From: Bryobacter sp. CoA8 C33
GTDB lineage: Bacteria; Acidobacteriota; Terriglobia; Bryobacterales; Bryobacteraceae
Direction of reading: 5' to 3'
Length of the DNA stretch: 33,702 bases
NCBI GenBank assembly: GCA_019931185.1
Contig: JAINDK010000005.1
Location: forward strand, 1-33,702
Shown here: positions 15,657 to 25,029 of the stretch, piece by piece
Layout of the letters: the number at the start of each line of letters is the position of its first letter
Position numbering within the stretch: the first letter of the stretch is position 1
Notes under the pieces: generated by a model
What the model saw: only the letters and a program-made list of their open reading frames with translations
Databases searched by the model: none
What the model was told of the DNA's origin: nothing
Position numbers and translations under genes: made by a program

Positions 15657-16996
15657 ACCTCCCGCTCTCTTCCGCCGCCACCCTTCTCGGCCTTCCTTTC
15701 TCCGGCCCCGCCGCCACCCTCACCGGCTATCAGATCGATTCCCGCCATGTCCGCCCCGGCGATCTCTTCATCGCCTTCCCCGGTGAATCCGCCGACGGCC
15801 ATGACTTCGTCGAAGCCGCCTTCCGCGCCGGCGCCGCCGCCGCCCTCGTCCAGCGCGACCTCCCCGCCTCCTCCGGCCCCCTTCTCCGTGTTCCCGATAC
15901 CCTCGCCGCTCTCCAAACTCTCGCCGCCGCCGCCCGCCGCCAATGGGGCAAAACCGTCGTCGGCATCACCGGCAGCGCCGGCAAAACTTCCACCAAGGAA
16001 TCTGTCGCCGCCCTTCTCGCCGCCACCCTGCCCACCAGCAAAACCACCGGCAACTTCAACAACCACATCGGCCTCCCCCTCTCCCTGCTCCGCGTCGCCG
16101 GCTCCTCCGAGGTCGCCGTCCTCGAAATGGGCATGAATCACCAGGGCGAAATTGCCCGCCTCTGCGAGATCGCCTCCCCACAGATCGGCCTCGTCACCAA
16201 CGTCGGCTACGCCCACATCGAAAACTTCTCCAGCATCGATGGCATCGCCGCCGCCAAACGCGAACTCATCGAATCCCTCCCCTCCTCCGGCGTTGCCATC
16301 CTCAACGCCGACGACCCCCGCGTCTCCTCCTTCGCCTCCTTTACCCGCGCCCGCTCCGAATCCTTCGGTACCTCTCCCTCCGCCCGCACCCGCGCCTCCA
16401 ACATCTCTTACTCACTCGATAGCGCCCGCTTCGAAATCGACGGCCAGCCCTTCGAGTCCAAAGTCCCCGGACGCATCGGCGTCCTCAACATTTCCGCCGG
16501 CGTCGCTGTCGCCCGCCTCTGGGGTGTCCCCCTCCGCCAGCTCAGCGAAGCCGCTCACTCGATCGAATTGCCCAGGATGCGCACCGAGCGCCTCTCCCAC
16601 AACGGCATCACGATCTGGAACGATTGCTACAACTCCAACCCGGACGCCGCCAAAGCCATGCTCGACCTCCTGCGCGATACCGCCCCAGGCCGCCGCATCG
16701 CCGTCCTGGGGGAGATGCGCGAGCTTGGCCACTGGGCCGGGACTCTCCATGCGGAGCTCGGAAGCTACGCCGTGGAAAGTGGTGTTTCTGTGCTACTTGG
16801 GATACGCGGCGCCGCTCGATTCACAGTCGAGTCAGCAAGGAAAGCTGGTCTGTCTGCTCGCGCCGCGTGCTTTTTCGAAGATCCCGCCTCCGCCGGTGAC
16901 GCCCTCAAATCCATCGCCGCCCCCGGCGACACCATCCTCTTTAAAGGCTCCCGCGGCACCCGCGTCGAACTCGCCCTCGAAAGGTTCCTCGCCTGA
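15653..16996 (+). CDS. murF: UDP-N-acetylmuramoyl-tripeptide--D-alanyl-D-alanine ligase
   Basis: This 447-residue Mur ligase attaches D-Ala-D-Ala to complete UDP-MurNAc-pentapeptide. The P-loop is GSAGKT at 107-112. Also visible are NFNNHIGLPLSLL, VLEMGMNHQGEI, and NDCYNSNPDAAKAML, which is diagnostic for MurF. The start overlaps the murE stop (ATGA). Codons about 360-405 (bases 16735-16875) have balanced or slightly G-rich composition, in contrast to the strong C bias of the rest of the gene. The reading frame is intact through this patch. Confidence 0.95.
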   Translation: MNLPLSSAATLLGLPFSGPAATLTGYQIDSRHVRPGDLFIAFPGESADGHDFVEAAFRAGAAAALVQRDLPASSGPLLRVPDTLAALQTLAAAARRQWGKTVVGITGSAGKTSTKESVAALLAATLPTSKTTGNFNNHIGLPLSLLRVAGSSEVAVLEMGMNHQGEIARLCEIASPQIGLVTNVGYAHIENFSSIDGIAAAKRELIESLPSSGVAILNADDPRVSSFASFTRARSESFGTSPSARTRASNISYSLDSARFEIDGQPFESKVPGRIGVLNISAGVAVARLWGVPLRQLSEAAHSIELPRMRTERLSHNGITIWNDCYNSNPDAAKAMLDLLRDTAPGRRIAVLGEMRELGHWAGTLHAELGSYAVESGVSVLLGIRGAARFTVESARKAGLSARAACFFEDPASAGDALKSIAAPGDTILFKGSRGTRVELALERFLA

Positions 16997-16997
16997 C

Positions 16998-18131
16998 ATG
17001 CTCTACTGGCTTCTCTTTGAGAAACTCCAACCCGTCTTCGGCCCCTTCCGCCTCTTCGGCTACGTCACCTTCCGCACCGCCTTTGCTCTCATTACCGCTC
17101 TGCTGATTTCCCTCCTTCTTGGCCCTTGGATGATCCGCAAACTCCGCCATCTCGCCGTCGGCCAGTTCATCCGCGACGAAGGCCCTCAGTCCCATCAAAC
17201 CAAGGCCGGCACCCCCACCATGGGCGGTCTTCTCATCGTCATTTCCATCCTCGTGCCCACTCTCCTCTGGGCCAACCTCCGCAATGTCTACGTCTGGATC
17301 GCCCTCTCAAGCCTCCTCGGCTTCGGCGCCATCGGCTTCTACGACGACTACACCAAGCTCAGAAAAATGCGCAACCTCGGCCTCACCGCCCGCCGCAAAT
17401 TCCTCCTCCAGGTCCTCGTCGCCATGGCCATTGGATTCTTCCTCCTCCTGCTCAACGCCTCCGGCCAGTACACCACCGCCATGAACGTCCCCTTCCTCAA
17501 ATCCTTCCGCCCCGACCTCCTCATCGATGGCCTCGCCCATAACCCCTGGACTTTTCCCCTCGCCTTCGCCCCCTTTTACATCTTCATGATCCTCGTCCTG
17601 GTCGGCTCAAGCAACGCCGTCAACCTCACCGACGGCCTCGATGGCCTCGCCATCGGCCTCATGATCATTGCCTCCTCCGCCATGACCGCTCTCTGCTACC
17701 TCGCCGGACACCGCGAGTTCGCCAATTACCTCGAACTCCAGCGCGTTCCCGGCTCGAGCGAACTCACCATCTTCTGCGCCACCATGATCGGCGCCTCTCT
17801 CGGCTTTCTCTGGTACAACGCCCACCCCGCCGAGGTCTTCATGGGCGATGTCGGCTCCCTCGCCCTCGGCGGCAGCATGGGCACCGTCGCCGTCCTCATC
17901 AAACAGGAACTCCTCCTCCCCTTCATCGGCGGCATCTACGTCATCGAACTCCTCAGCGTCGTCCTCCAGGTCGGCAGCTTCCAACTCCGCGGCAAACGCA
18001 TCTTTAAGATGGCCCCCCTCCACCATCACTTCGAGCTCCTCGGCTGGAAGGAATCGAAAGTCATCGCCCGCTTCTGGATCGCCGGCCTCATCATGGCCCT
18101 CTTTGCCCTCGCCACTCTCAAGCTCAGATGA
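16998..18131 (+). CDS. mraY: Phospho-N-acetylmuramoyl-pentapeptide transferase
   Basis: This 377-residue polytopic inner-membrane enzyme transfers phospho-MurNAc-pentapeptide to undecaprenyl phosphate, making lipid I. It has about ten hydrophobic segments. Motifs are HQTKAGTPTMGG (66-77), FYDDYTK with D116/D117, NAVNLTDGLDGLA, HPAEVFMGDVGSLALGG, and the family-specific MAPLHHHFELLGWKE. The frame is open far upstream into murF, but ATG 16998, one base after the murF stop, gives the normal N-terminus. The stop overlaps the murD ATG (ATGA). Confidence 0.97.
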   Translation: MLYWLLFEKLQPVFGPFRLFGYVTFRTAFALITALLISLLLGPWMIRKLRHLAVGQFIRDEGPQSHQTKAGTPTMGGLLIVISILVPTLLWANLRNVYVWIALSSLLGFGAIGFYDDYTKLRKMRNLGLTARRKFLLQVLVAMAIGFFLLLLNASGQYTTAMNVPFLKSFRPDLLIDGLAHNPWTFPLAFAPFYIFMILVLVGSSNAVNLTDGLDGLAIGLMIIASSAMTALCYLAGHREFANYLELQRVPGSSELTIFCATMIGASLGFLWYNAHPAEVFMGDVGSLALGGSMGTVAVLIKQELLLPFIGGIYVIELLSVVLQVGSFQLRGKRIFKMAPLHHHFELLGWKESKVIARFWIAGLIMALFALATLKLR

Positions 18132-19450
18132 ACCCCATGCGTTTCTCCGGCCAAACTATTCTCGTTCTCGGCCTCGGCAAGAGTGGCCTCGCCGCCGCTC
18201 GCTTACTTTCTTCCCAGGGTGCCTCCGTTATTGCCGCCGATAACCGTCCTCTCGCCGACTTACCCGCTGTGAATAACTCGGTGCAAAACTCGGAAATATT
18301 TTTAGTCCCCGAATCCGAAGTGAATTTATCCGGACTTAGCCGCCTCGTTGTATCTCCCGGGGTGCCGCTCGACCGGCCCCTCCTCGCCGAGGCCCGCCGC
18401 CGCGGCATCCCCATCCTCGGCGAGGTCGAGCTCGCCTTTGAATTCCTCCGCGGCCCCATCATCGCCATCACCGGCTCCAACGGCAAAACCACTACCACCG
18501 CCCTCGTCGGCCATATCCTCCAACAGGCCGGCATCGACTGCCAGGTCGGCGGCAACATCGGCCTCCCCGTCACCGCCATGATCGATTCCTCCCGCTTCAC
18601 CCGCTGGAACGTTCTCGAACTCTCCAGCTTCCAGCTCGAAACCGTCGACCGCTTCCACGCCCAGATCGCCGCCGTCCTCAACGTCACCCCCAATCACCTC
18701 GACCGCCACGGCGCCTTCGATGCCTACGCCGCCGCCAAGGGCAGAATCTTCCGCAATCAGCGCTCCGCCGATTGGGCTGTTCTCAATGCCGCCAATCCCA
18801 CCAGCGCCGCCTACGCCCCCTCCTCCCCCGCCTCCATCGCCCGCTTCTGCGGCGAATCCGCCTCCCTCCACGACGGCACAATCCAAGTCTTCGGACAAAC
18901 TCTCATGCCCCTGTCTGACATCCCCCTGCCCGGCGCCCACAACCAGCAAAATGTCATGGCCGCCGCTCTCATTTCAAGCCTCGCCGGCGTTTCCCACTCC
19001 GCCATCGCCAGCGCCGTTTCCTCCTTCCGCGGCGTCCCACACCGCCTCGAATTCATCCGCGAACTCCGCGGCGTTCGCTTTTACAACGACTCCAAGGCCA
19101 CCAGCGTCGACGCTACCCTCAAGGCCCTCGAAGCGCTCCCCGGCCCCCTCTGGGTCATCCTCGGCGGCCTCGGTAAGGGCGCCAGCTATTCTCCCCTTCT
19201 CCCCCAACTCCGCGCCAAGGCCAAAGCCGCTCTTCTCATCGGCGCCGCCGCCGCCGGCATCGCCCACGACCTCGAGGGCCACCTCCCCCTCGAACTCTCC
19301 CTCACCCTCGACAACGCTCTCGCTTCCGCTTTCCGTCAGGCCCAGCCCGGCGACTCCATCCTGCTCGCCCCAGCCTGCGCCAGCTTCGACCAGTTCCTTA
19401 GCTTCGAACACCGCGGCGACACTTTCCGCCAACTCGTGGAGAACCTCTAA
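18128..19450 (+). CDS. murD: UDP-N-acetylmuramoyl-L-alanine--D-glutamate ligase
   Basis: This 440-residue Mur ligase adds D-glutamate to UDP-MurNAc-L-Ala. The N-terminal substrate domain has VLGLGKSGLAAARLL (13-27). The P-loop is GSNGKT at 116-121. LELSSFQLE, NHLDRHG, NDSKATSVDATL and LAPACASFDQF are all standard MurD motifs. Another in-frame ATG at codon 4 is equally possible as the start. Bases about 18180-18350 are noticeably more AT-rich than the rest. The stop overlaps the ftsW ATG by one base (TAATG). Confidence 0.96.
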   Translation: MNPMRFSGQTILVLGLGKSGLAAARLLSSQGASVIAADNRPLADLPAVNNSVQNSEIFLVPESEVNLSGLSRLVVSPGVPLDRPLLAEARRRGIPILGEVELAFEFLRGPIIAITGSNGKTTTTALVGHILQQAGIDCQVGGNIGLPVTAMIDSSRFTRWNVLELSSFQLETVDRFHAQIAAVLNVTPNHLDRHGAFDAYAAAKGRIFRNQRSADWAVLNAANPTSAAYAPSSPASIARFCGESASLHDGTIQVFGQTLMPLSDIPLPGAHNQQNVMAAALISSLAGVSHSAIASAVSSFRGVPHRLEFIRELRGVRFYNDSKATSVDATLKALEALPGPLWVILGGLGKGASYSPLLPQLRAKAKAALLIGAAAAGIAHDLEGHLPLELSLTLDNALASAFRQAQPGDSILLAPACASFDQFLSFEHRGDTFRQLVENL

Positions 19451-20604
19451 TGGCCCGAAAAATTAATGACTGGACCCTCTACTTCACCATCCTCATGATG
19501 ACCTGCTTCGGCCTCATCATGGTCTACAGCACTACCTCCATCAACGCCGGCTTCCGCGGCGGTTACATGGAGGAATCCTTCCTCCGCCAGTTCGCCGCCG
19601 CCGCCGTTTCCTGCCTCATCTTCATGTTCATCAAGCGGCAAAATTACCTCCTCCTCAAGGACCCCCTCTGGGCTTTCATCCCCCTCGGTATCGTCATCGC
19701 CCTCCTTCCCGTCGCCTACCTCATGGATGCCCGTGCCCACCGCTGGATCCGCCTCCCCTTTTTCCAACTCCAGCCCTCCGAGTTCGCCAAACCCGCCCTC
19801 ATCGTCTTCGTCGCTTACTTCCTCACCCGCCGCCTCCCCGCCATCAATAGCCGCTACACACTCCTGCCCGCCTCTTTCACTCTCCTCGTCGTCGCCGGCG
19901 TCGTCCTCGTCTCCGACCTCGGCACCTCCATCGCCCTCGTCCTGCCCGTTATCGCTCTACTCTATGTCGCCGGCATCCGCAAACGCTATCTCGGCATGGC
20001 CGCCGCCCTCGCCGGTATCATCATTGTCGCCAGCATCATCCATAAGCCCTATCGCTTAAGCCGCATCGTCGAATTCGTCGATCCCGACTACCAGATCATC
20101 CCCACCTTCGATCACTATGGCTGGATCAAAAGCAGAATCTCCACTTCCAATTCCACCCGCGATCCCGGCTACCAGATCCGCCAGGCCAAGATCGCCATCG
20201 GCTCCGGCGGCGCCCTCGGCCTCGGCATGATGCAGGGCCGCCAAAAACTCCTCTACCTCCCCGAAGCCCATACCGACTGCATCTACGCCGTCATCGGCGA
20301 AGAACTCGGCCTCTGGGGCGCCACCGCCGTCCTCGGCGGTTACTTCGTCATCTTCTGGCGCGGCTTCCGCCTCTTCTGGCTCGCCCGCGAAGACTTCGGC
20401 CGCTTTCTCGCCCTCGGCATCAGCCTCTCCCTTCTCGTCCAGGCCCTCATCAACATCAGCGTCGTCCTCGGCATGGCCCCCGCCAAGGGCATCCCTCTTC
20501 CCCTCATCAGCTATGGCGGCAGCTCCCTCATGAGCACTCTCATCTCCCTCGGTATCCTGCTCAGCGTCAGTGAGGACGCGCAATGGATCGAAAACGCATC
20601 CTGA
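19450..20604 (+). CDS. ftsW: Septal peptidoglycan polymerase FtsW (SEDS family)
   Basis: This 384-residue inner-membrane glycosyltransferase polymerises lipid II at the septum together with FtsI. It has about ten membrane segments. SEDS motifs are HRWIRLPFFQLQPSEFAKPA, GYQIRQAKIAIGSGG, LPEAHTDCIYAVIGEELG with the conserved aspartate of the large periplasmic loop, and AKGIPLPLISYGGSS. The position between murD and murG supports FtsW over RodA. The stop lies 22 bases inside murG, so the two are probably translationally coupled. Confidence 0.95.
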   Translation: MARKINDWTLYFTILMMTCFGLIMVYSTTSINAGFRGGYMEESFLRQFAAAAVSCLIFMFIKRQNYLLLKDPLWAFIPLGIVIALLPVAYLMDARAHRWIRLPFFQLQPSEFAKPALIVFVAYFLTRRLPAINSRYTLLPASFTLLVVAGVVLVSDLGTSIALVLPVIALLYVAGIRKRYLGMAAALAGIIIVASIIHKPYRLSRIVEFVDPDYQIIPTFDHYGWIKSRISTSNSTRDPGYQIRQAKIAIGSGGALGLGMMQGRQKLLYLPEAHTDCIYAVIGEELGLWGATAVLGGYFVIFWRGFRLFWLAREDFGRFLALGISLSLLVQALINISVVLGMAPAKGIPLPLISYGGSSLMSTLISLGILLSVSEDAQWIENAS

Positions 20605-21668
20605 TGGCCGGCGGCGGTACCGGCGGCCACGTCGTGCCCCTGCTCGCCGTCGCCGAGGAACTCCGCCTCCGCGGCTACGAACCCTGGTTCGTTGGCACCG
20701 CAACCGGTTTCGAGGCTCGCCTCGTTCCTGCCCGCGGCTTCCCCCTCGAATTCATCGAAATCGGCGGCTTCATGGGCCTCGGCCTCGCCCGCCGCCTCCG
20801 CCTCCTCTGGCAGCTCCCCCTCGCCGTCCTCCGCTGCCTCGTCCTGCTTTCCTCCCGCGGCGCCTCCGCCTGCTTCAGCCTCGGCGGCTACGCCGCCGCT
20901 CCTCCCGTCCTCGCCTGCCTCCTCCGTGGTCTTCCCCTGGTCGTCATGGAACCCAACGCCATCCCCGGCCTCGTCAACCGCCTCCTCGGCCGCTTCGCCC
21001 GCCGCGCCCTGCTTTCCTTCCCCCAATCCGCCCGCTGCTTCCCTCCCGCCTCCGTCGAGATCACCGGCCTCCCCGTCCGCTCGGAGTTCTTCTCAATCCC
21101 CCCCAAGCCCCACTCCGCCGTCTTCACCCTCCTCATCACCGGCGGCAGCCAGGGCTCCCAAACCCTCAACCGCGCCGTCCGCGAGCTCTGGCCCCTGCTC
21201 TCGGACTCAGCCCTTCCTGTTCACCTCATCCACCAGTGCGGCAAACGCGACTTTGAAACTTTTTCTCGTGATTTTGTCTCCACCGGCCTCTCCGGCCAGG
21301 TCAGCGCCTTCCTCGAGGACATGCCCGCCGCCTTTGCCGCCTCCGACCTCGTCCTCTGCCGCGCCGGCGCTGGCGCCGTCAGTGAGCTCGCCGCCGCCGG
21401 CCGCCCCGCTATCCTCGTTCCCTTCCCCTTTGCCGCCGATGACCACCAAACAAAAAACGCTCAGGCCTTCGTCGCCGCCGGCGCCGCCCTCATGTTCCAC
21501 GACGAACAGCTCACCGGCCCCGTTCTCTTCGAAATCCTGCGGGACTTCCTCGCCCATCCCGCCCGTCTCTCCGCCATGGCCGACGCCTCCCGCCGCCTCC
21601 GCAAACCCGGCGCGGCTGCCCGCGCGGCTGATATTCTAGTGGAAATTATTAAAACGTCAATTCACTGA
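20583..21668 (+). CDS. murG: UDP-GlcNAc--undecaprenyl-pyrophosphoryl-MurNAc-pentapeptide GlcNAc transferase
   Basis: This 361-residue GT28-family enzyme converts lipid I to lipid II on the inner face of the membrane. The N-terminal glycine loop is AGGGTGGHVVPLLAVA (9-24). HQCGKRDFE and LEDMPAAFAASDLVLCRAG follow, then the UDP-GlcNAc-binding SELAAAGRPAILVPFP with nearby DDHQTKNA. ATG 20583 is preceded by GAGGA and gives the usual MDRKRILMAGG N-terminus. This start lies 22 bases within ftsW. murC begins one base after its stop. Confidence 0.96.
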   Translation: MDRKRILMAGGGTGGHVVPLLAVAEELRLRGYEPWFVGTATGFEARLVPARGFPLEFIEIGGFMGLGLARRLRLLWQLPLAVLRCLVLLSSRGASACFSLGGYAAAPPVLACLLRGLPLVVMEPNAIPGLVNRLLGRFARRALLSFPQSARCFPPASVEITGLPVRSEFFSIPPKPHSAVFTLLITGGSQGSQTLNRAVRELWPLLSDSALPVHLIHQCGKRDFETFSRDFVSTGLSGQVSAFLEDMPAAFAASDLVLCRAGAGAVSELAAAGRPAILVPFPFAADDHQTKNAQAFVAAGAALMFHDEQLTGPVLFEILRDFLAHPARLSAMADASRRLRKPGAAARAADILVEIIKTSIH

Positions 21669-21669
21669 A

Positions 21670-23034
21670 ATGTTCTTCCGCGAGCAACACTTTCACTTCG
21701 TCGGCATCGGCGGCATCGGCATGAGCGGCATCGCCGAGGTCCTGCTTACCCTCGGTCACGCCGTCTCCGGCTCCGACCTCCGCCCCTCCCCCATCACCAG
21801 CCGCCTCGCCTCCCGCGGCGCACGCATCTTCACCGGCCACCACGCCGCCAATGTCGAGCCCGACGTCACCGCCCTCGTCGTCACTTCCGCCGTCAACGAG
21901 TCCAACCCCGAGATCCAGGAGGCTCGCCGCCGCAAGGTCCCCGTCATCCCCCGCGGCGAACTCCTCGCCGAACTCATGCGCCTCAAATACGGCGTCGCCA
22001 TCGGTGGCAGCCACGGCAAAACCACCACTACTTCCATGACCGCCACCATCCTCAGCCACGGCGGCCTCGACCCCACCGTCGTCGTCGGCGGCCGCGTCAG
22101 CACCATGGGCGGCTCCAATGCCCGCGTCGGCCAAAGCGACCTCCTCGTCGTCGAAAGCGATGAAAGCGACGGCAGCTTCCTCAAGCTCGCCCCCATCATC
22201 GCCGTTGTCACCAACATCGACCGCGAACACCTCGACTACTACAAAACCTTCGAGCGCATCCTCGATAGCTTCCTCGATTTCGTCAACCGCGTCCCCTTTT
22301 ACGGCGCCGCCATCCTTTGCCTCGACGACGAAAACGTCCAGCGCATCCTCCCCTCCGTGCGCCGCCGCGTCGTCACCTACGGCTCCACCCCTCAGGCCGA
22401 CTTCGTTATCCGCGACATCGAGGCCGCCAGCACAGCCTCTTCTTTTTCCATCCCCGGCCTAGGCCGCTTCGAGGTGCCGCTCACCGGCCTTCATAACGTG
22501 CTCAATGCCACCGCCGCCATCGCCGTCGCCCGCGAACTCGGCCTCGACCCCACCCTCATCGCACAAGGCCTCGCCGCCTTCCGCGGCGTCGACCGCCGCT
22601 TCCAGCTCAAAGGTGAAGTCGCCGGCATCACCGTCATCGACGACTACGGCCACCACCCCACCGAAATCCGCGCCACCCTCAACGCCGCCCGCCAGCGCCG
22701 CTTCAACCGCATTCATGTCCTCTTCCAGCCCCATCGCTTCACCCGTACCCAAATTCTGATGGACGACTTCGCCCGTAGCTTCTTCGATGCCGACAGCGTC
22801 ACCGTCCTCGATGTCTACGCCGCCAGCGAGCCCCCCATCGAGGGCGTCTCGGCCCACACCCTCATCGACCGCATGCGCGCCTCCGGCCAACGCGAAGTTT
22901 CCTATGCCCACAGTCTCGAAGAGGCTGCCGCCGTCCTGGCCCGTAAAGCCAAGCCCGGCGAAATGATTCTGACTCTCGGCGCCGGCAGTGTCTCCCAGGC
23001 CGGCGACCTGATCCTCTCGGAGTTACGCCAGTGA
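21670..23034 (+). CDS. murC: UDP-N-acetylmuramate--L-alanine ligase
   Basis: This 454-residue enzyme is the first Mur ligase of the pathway and adds L-Ala to UDP-MurNAc. The N-terminal HFVGIGGIGMSGIAEVLL (9-26) is diagnostic for MurC. The P-loop is GSHGKT at 113-118. VESDESDGSFLKL and IDDYGHHPTEI follow. Length is normal, with no MurB or Ddl fusion. Its stop overlaps the GTG of ftsQ (GTGA). In many dcw clusters murB and ddl lie here; in this window they do not. Confidence 0.96.
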   Translation: MFFREQHFHFVGIGGIGMSGIAEVLLTLGHAVSGSDLRPSPITSRLASRGARIFTGHHAANVEPDVTALVVTSAVNESNPEIQEARRRKVPVIPRGELLAELMRLKYGVAIGGSHGKTTTTSMTATILSHGGLDPTVVVGGRVSTMGGSNARVGQSDLLVVESDESDGSFLKLAPIIAVVTNIDREHLDYYKTFERILDSFLDFVNRVPFYGAAILCLDDENVQRILPSVRRRVVTYGSTPQADFVIRDIEAASTASSFSIPGLGRFEVPLTGLHNVLNATAAIAVARELGLDPTLIAQGLAAFRGVDRRFQLKGEVAGITVIDDYGHHPTEIRATLNAARQRRFNRIHVLFQPHRFTRTQILMDDFARSFFDADSVTVLDVYAASEPPIEGVSAHTLIDRMRASGQREVSYAHSLEEAAAVLARKAKPGEMILTLGAGSVSQAGDLILSELRQ

Positions 23035-23819
23035 ATTCAGCCGGCCTGTCCAAAACAATCAGCCGCATGGCCATGGCCTGCGGCGCGATTCTCCTCATCG
23101 GCGGCGGCGTCCTGCTCGAGGGCCGCGTCGAACGCTACTTCCTGCGCGACCCCCGCTTTGCCCTCGAGCGCGCTCCCGAATACGGCGACCCGCCCCCCAA
23201 TCTCTCCATCGCCGGTATCCAATACTCCAGCCGTAATGCCATCATCCAGCTCTTCGAACAGGACCTCGGCCGCAGCATCTTCCTCCTTCCTGTTGCCCAG
23301 CGCCGCCTCGATCTCATGGGCATGCCCTGGATCAAGGACGCTGCCGTCGCCCGCCTTTGGCCCAACCGCATCACCGTCGTCATTGCCGAACGCCAGCCCG
23401 CTGCCTTCGTCAAGCGCGCGGGGGGCGCCCTCACCACTCTGATCGATAATGAAGGTGTTTTGATGGAAGCCCCGTCCTCCGCCAGCTTCAGTCTCCCCGT
23501 CGTCGACGGCGTCGGTCCTGAAGTCGAACAAGCCGCCCGCCAAGTCCGCATGCACCGCGTCGACCGCCTCCTCCGCGACCTCGCCCCCCACCTGGCTAAA
23601 ATCGGCGAAATCGATGCCTCCGACAGCGAGAACCTCCGTATCCTCCAACCTTTCCGCGGCCGGGCGGTTACTCTGGTATTGGGCAACCGCAACTTCAAGC
23701 TCCGCTATGAGAACTTCCTCACCATGGCGGACCAGTTGCTCGAAAAGCTCCCTAATGCCGCCAGCTTCGACCTCAGGCTCGAGGAACAGGTCACGGCGGC
23801 GGAAGAGCAAAGGAGGTAG
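23031..23819 (+). CDS. ftsQ: Cell-division protein FtsQ
   Basis: This 262-residue bitopic protein has one N-terminal membrane segment at about 13-30 (MAMACGAILLIGGGVLL). A POTRA-like region at about 56-125 follows, ending in PWIKDAAVARLWPNRITVVIAERQPAAF, which is the strongest FtsQ/DivIB signature. The beta domain extends to about 240. FtsQ links cytoplasmic division proteins to FtsL/FtsB and FtsWI. The GTG start overlaps the murC stop by 4 bases. The tail is glutamate- and arginine-rich, and the last codons contain the AAGGAGG ribosome site of ftsA. Confidence 0.92.
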   Translation: MNSAGLSKTISRMAMACGAILLIGGGVLLEGRVERYFLRDPRFALERAPEYGDPPPNLSIAGIQYSSRNAIIQLFEQDLGRSIFLLPVAQRRLDLMGMPWIKDAAVARLWPNRITVVIAERQPAAFVKRAGGALTTLIDNEGVLMEAPSSASFSLPVVDGVGPEVEQAARQVRMHRVDRLLRDLAPHLAKIGEIDASDSENLRILQPFRGRAVTLVLGNRNFKLRYENFLTMADQLLEKLPNAASFDLRLEEQVTAAEEQRR

Positions 23820-23820
23820 C

Positions 23821-25020
23821 TTGGCCGACAAAAAAACCTATGCCGTCGGACTCGATGTAGGCAGCGCCTGGACCCGCTGCCTGATCACCGAGTTGATCGA
23901 GGGCGCCCTCGAATTCCGCGGCCATGGCCTCTTTGAGTCCAAAGGCTGGATCAAGGGCCGCGTCAGCGACCAGAAGGCGCTGACCGACAGCATCCGCTGG
24001 GCCGTCCAGATGGCTGAGTGCCAGGCCTTGGTCAGCGTCAGCGGCGTCGTGGCCGGAGTCGGCGGCAGCGGTATCGACGGCATGACCTCCCGCGGTGTCT
24101 ACGAGTTCGGCCGTCCGCGCCAGATCGAATCCGCGGACATGAACTATGTCATCAAGCAGGCCGCCGAAGTCAAAATGGAGCACGACCGCATGATCCTCCA
24201 GGTCTGCCCCCAGGATTTCATCGTCGATGGCCGCGCCCACATCCGCAACCCGAAAGGCATGAGCGCCACGCGCCTCGAGGCGCACGTTCACCTCATCACG
24301 GCCAGCGATCAGGAGCACAGCGTGATCCAAAACGCGATCCACGAAGCGCATCTGGCCCTCGACGAAAGCATTTTCGAGCCCGTGGCGGCTGCTTATTGCG
24401 CTACCAGCGAAGCGGACCGGGAACACGGCATCGGCATCATTGATATCGGTGCCCAATCAACCGAAGTAGCTCTTTATGAGGGAGAGGCGCTGGTCGGCAG
24501 CTTCAGCGTCGGCATCGGCGGTGACCACTTCACCAAGGATCTGGCCTACTACCTGACCAGTAGCCGCGAGGACGCGCAACTGCTCAAGGAGGAGTTCGGC
24601 TGCGCCCTGCTGGGGCTCTCGAGCGGCCACACGCTGATCGAGGTGCCCGGAGCGGACGGACGCGAGCCGCGCGAGATCTCACGCTGGCAGATCGTCGAGA
24701 TCCTCGAGGCCCGCGCCGAACAGCTCTTCCAGGTCATCCGCAAGGAGATCGCCCAACTCGGCATGGACGGCAACCTGCAGGAGGGGGTCGTACTCACCGG
24801 CGGTGGCGCCAAGTTGCCCGGCATGCTCGACATCGCTGAGCGTGAGTTGAATTGCCCCTCCCGCAACGGGTTGCCCGATACCATCAATCAGTGGCCGGAC
24901 GAACTGCTCAGTCCGGACTGGACAACGGTAGCTGGCCTGGCGATGTACGCCGGGCGGCTCAAGATGCGCCGCGACGACAAGCGTAGAACACCGCGGCTGC
25001 TCAATCTCGTTCTGCGCTAG
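23821..25020 (+). CDS. ftsA: Cell-division protein FtsA
   Basis: This 399-residue actin-like ATPase anchors FtsZ to the membrane. Motifs are the phosphate-1 loop VGLDVGSAWTR (9-19), phosphate-2 GIIDIGAQSTEVALYEGE, and the adenosine-binding VVLTGGGAKLPGM. A basic amphipathic tail KRRTPRLLNLVLR serves as the membrane-targeting helix. The TTG start at 23821 follows AAGGAGG (23810-23816) by 4 bases, a strong site, and gives the expected N-terminus. The frame is open upstream, but that part overlaps ftsQ. Base composition changes from C-rich to G-rich along this gene. Confidence 0.94.
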   Translation: MADKKTYAVGLDVGSAWTRCLITELIEGALEFRGHGLFESKGWIKGRVSDQKALTDSIRWAVQMAECQALVSVSGVVAGVGGSGIDGMTSRGVYEFGRPRQIESADMNYVIKQAAEVKMEHDRMILQVCPQDFIVDGRAHIRNPKGMSATRLEAHVHLITASDQEHSVIQNAIHEAHLALDESIFEPVAAAYCATSEADREHGIGIIDIGAQSTEVALYEGEALVGSFSVGIGGDHFTKDLAYYLTSSREDAQLLKEEFGCALLGLSSGHTLIEVPGADGREPREISRWQIVEILEARAEQLFQVIRKEIAQLGMDGNLQEGVVLTGGGAKLPGMLDIAERELNCPSRNGLPDTINQWPDELLSPDWTTVAGLAMYAGRLKMRRDDKRRTPRLLNLVLR

Positions 25021-25029
25021 GAGCCGACA

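Noticed and set aside
16152-16997. Upstream extension of the mraY frame into murF
   Set aside because: The extension is Ser/Pro/Ala-rich and overlaps the conserved murF; MraY begins normally at 16998.
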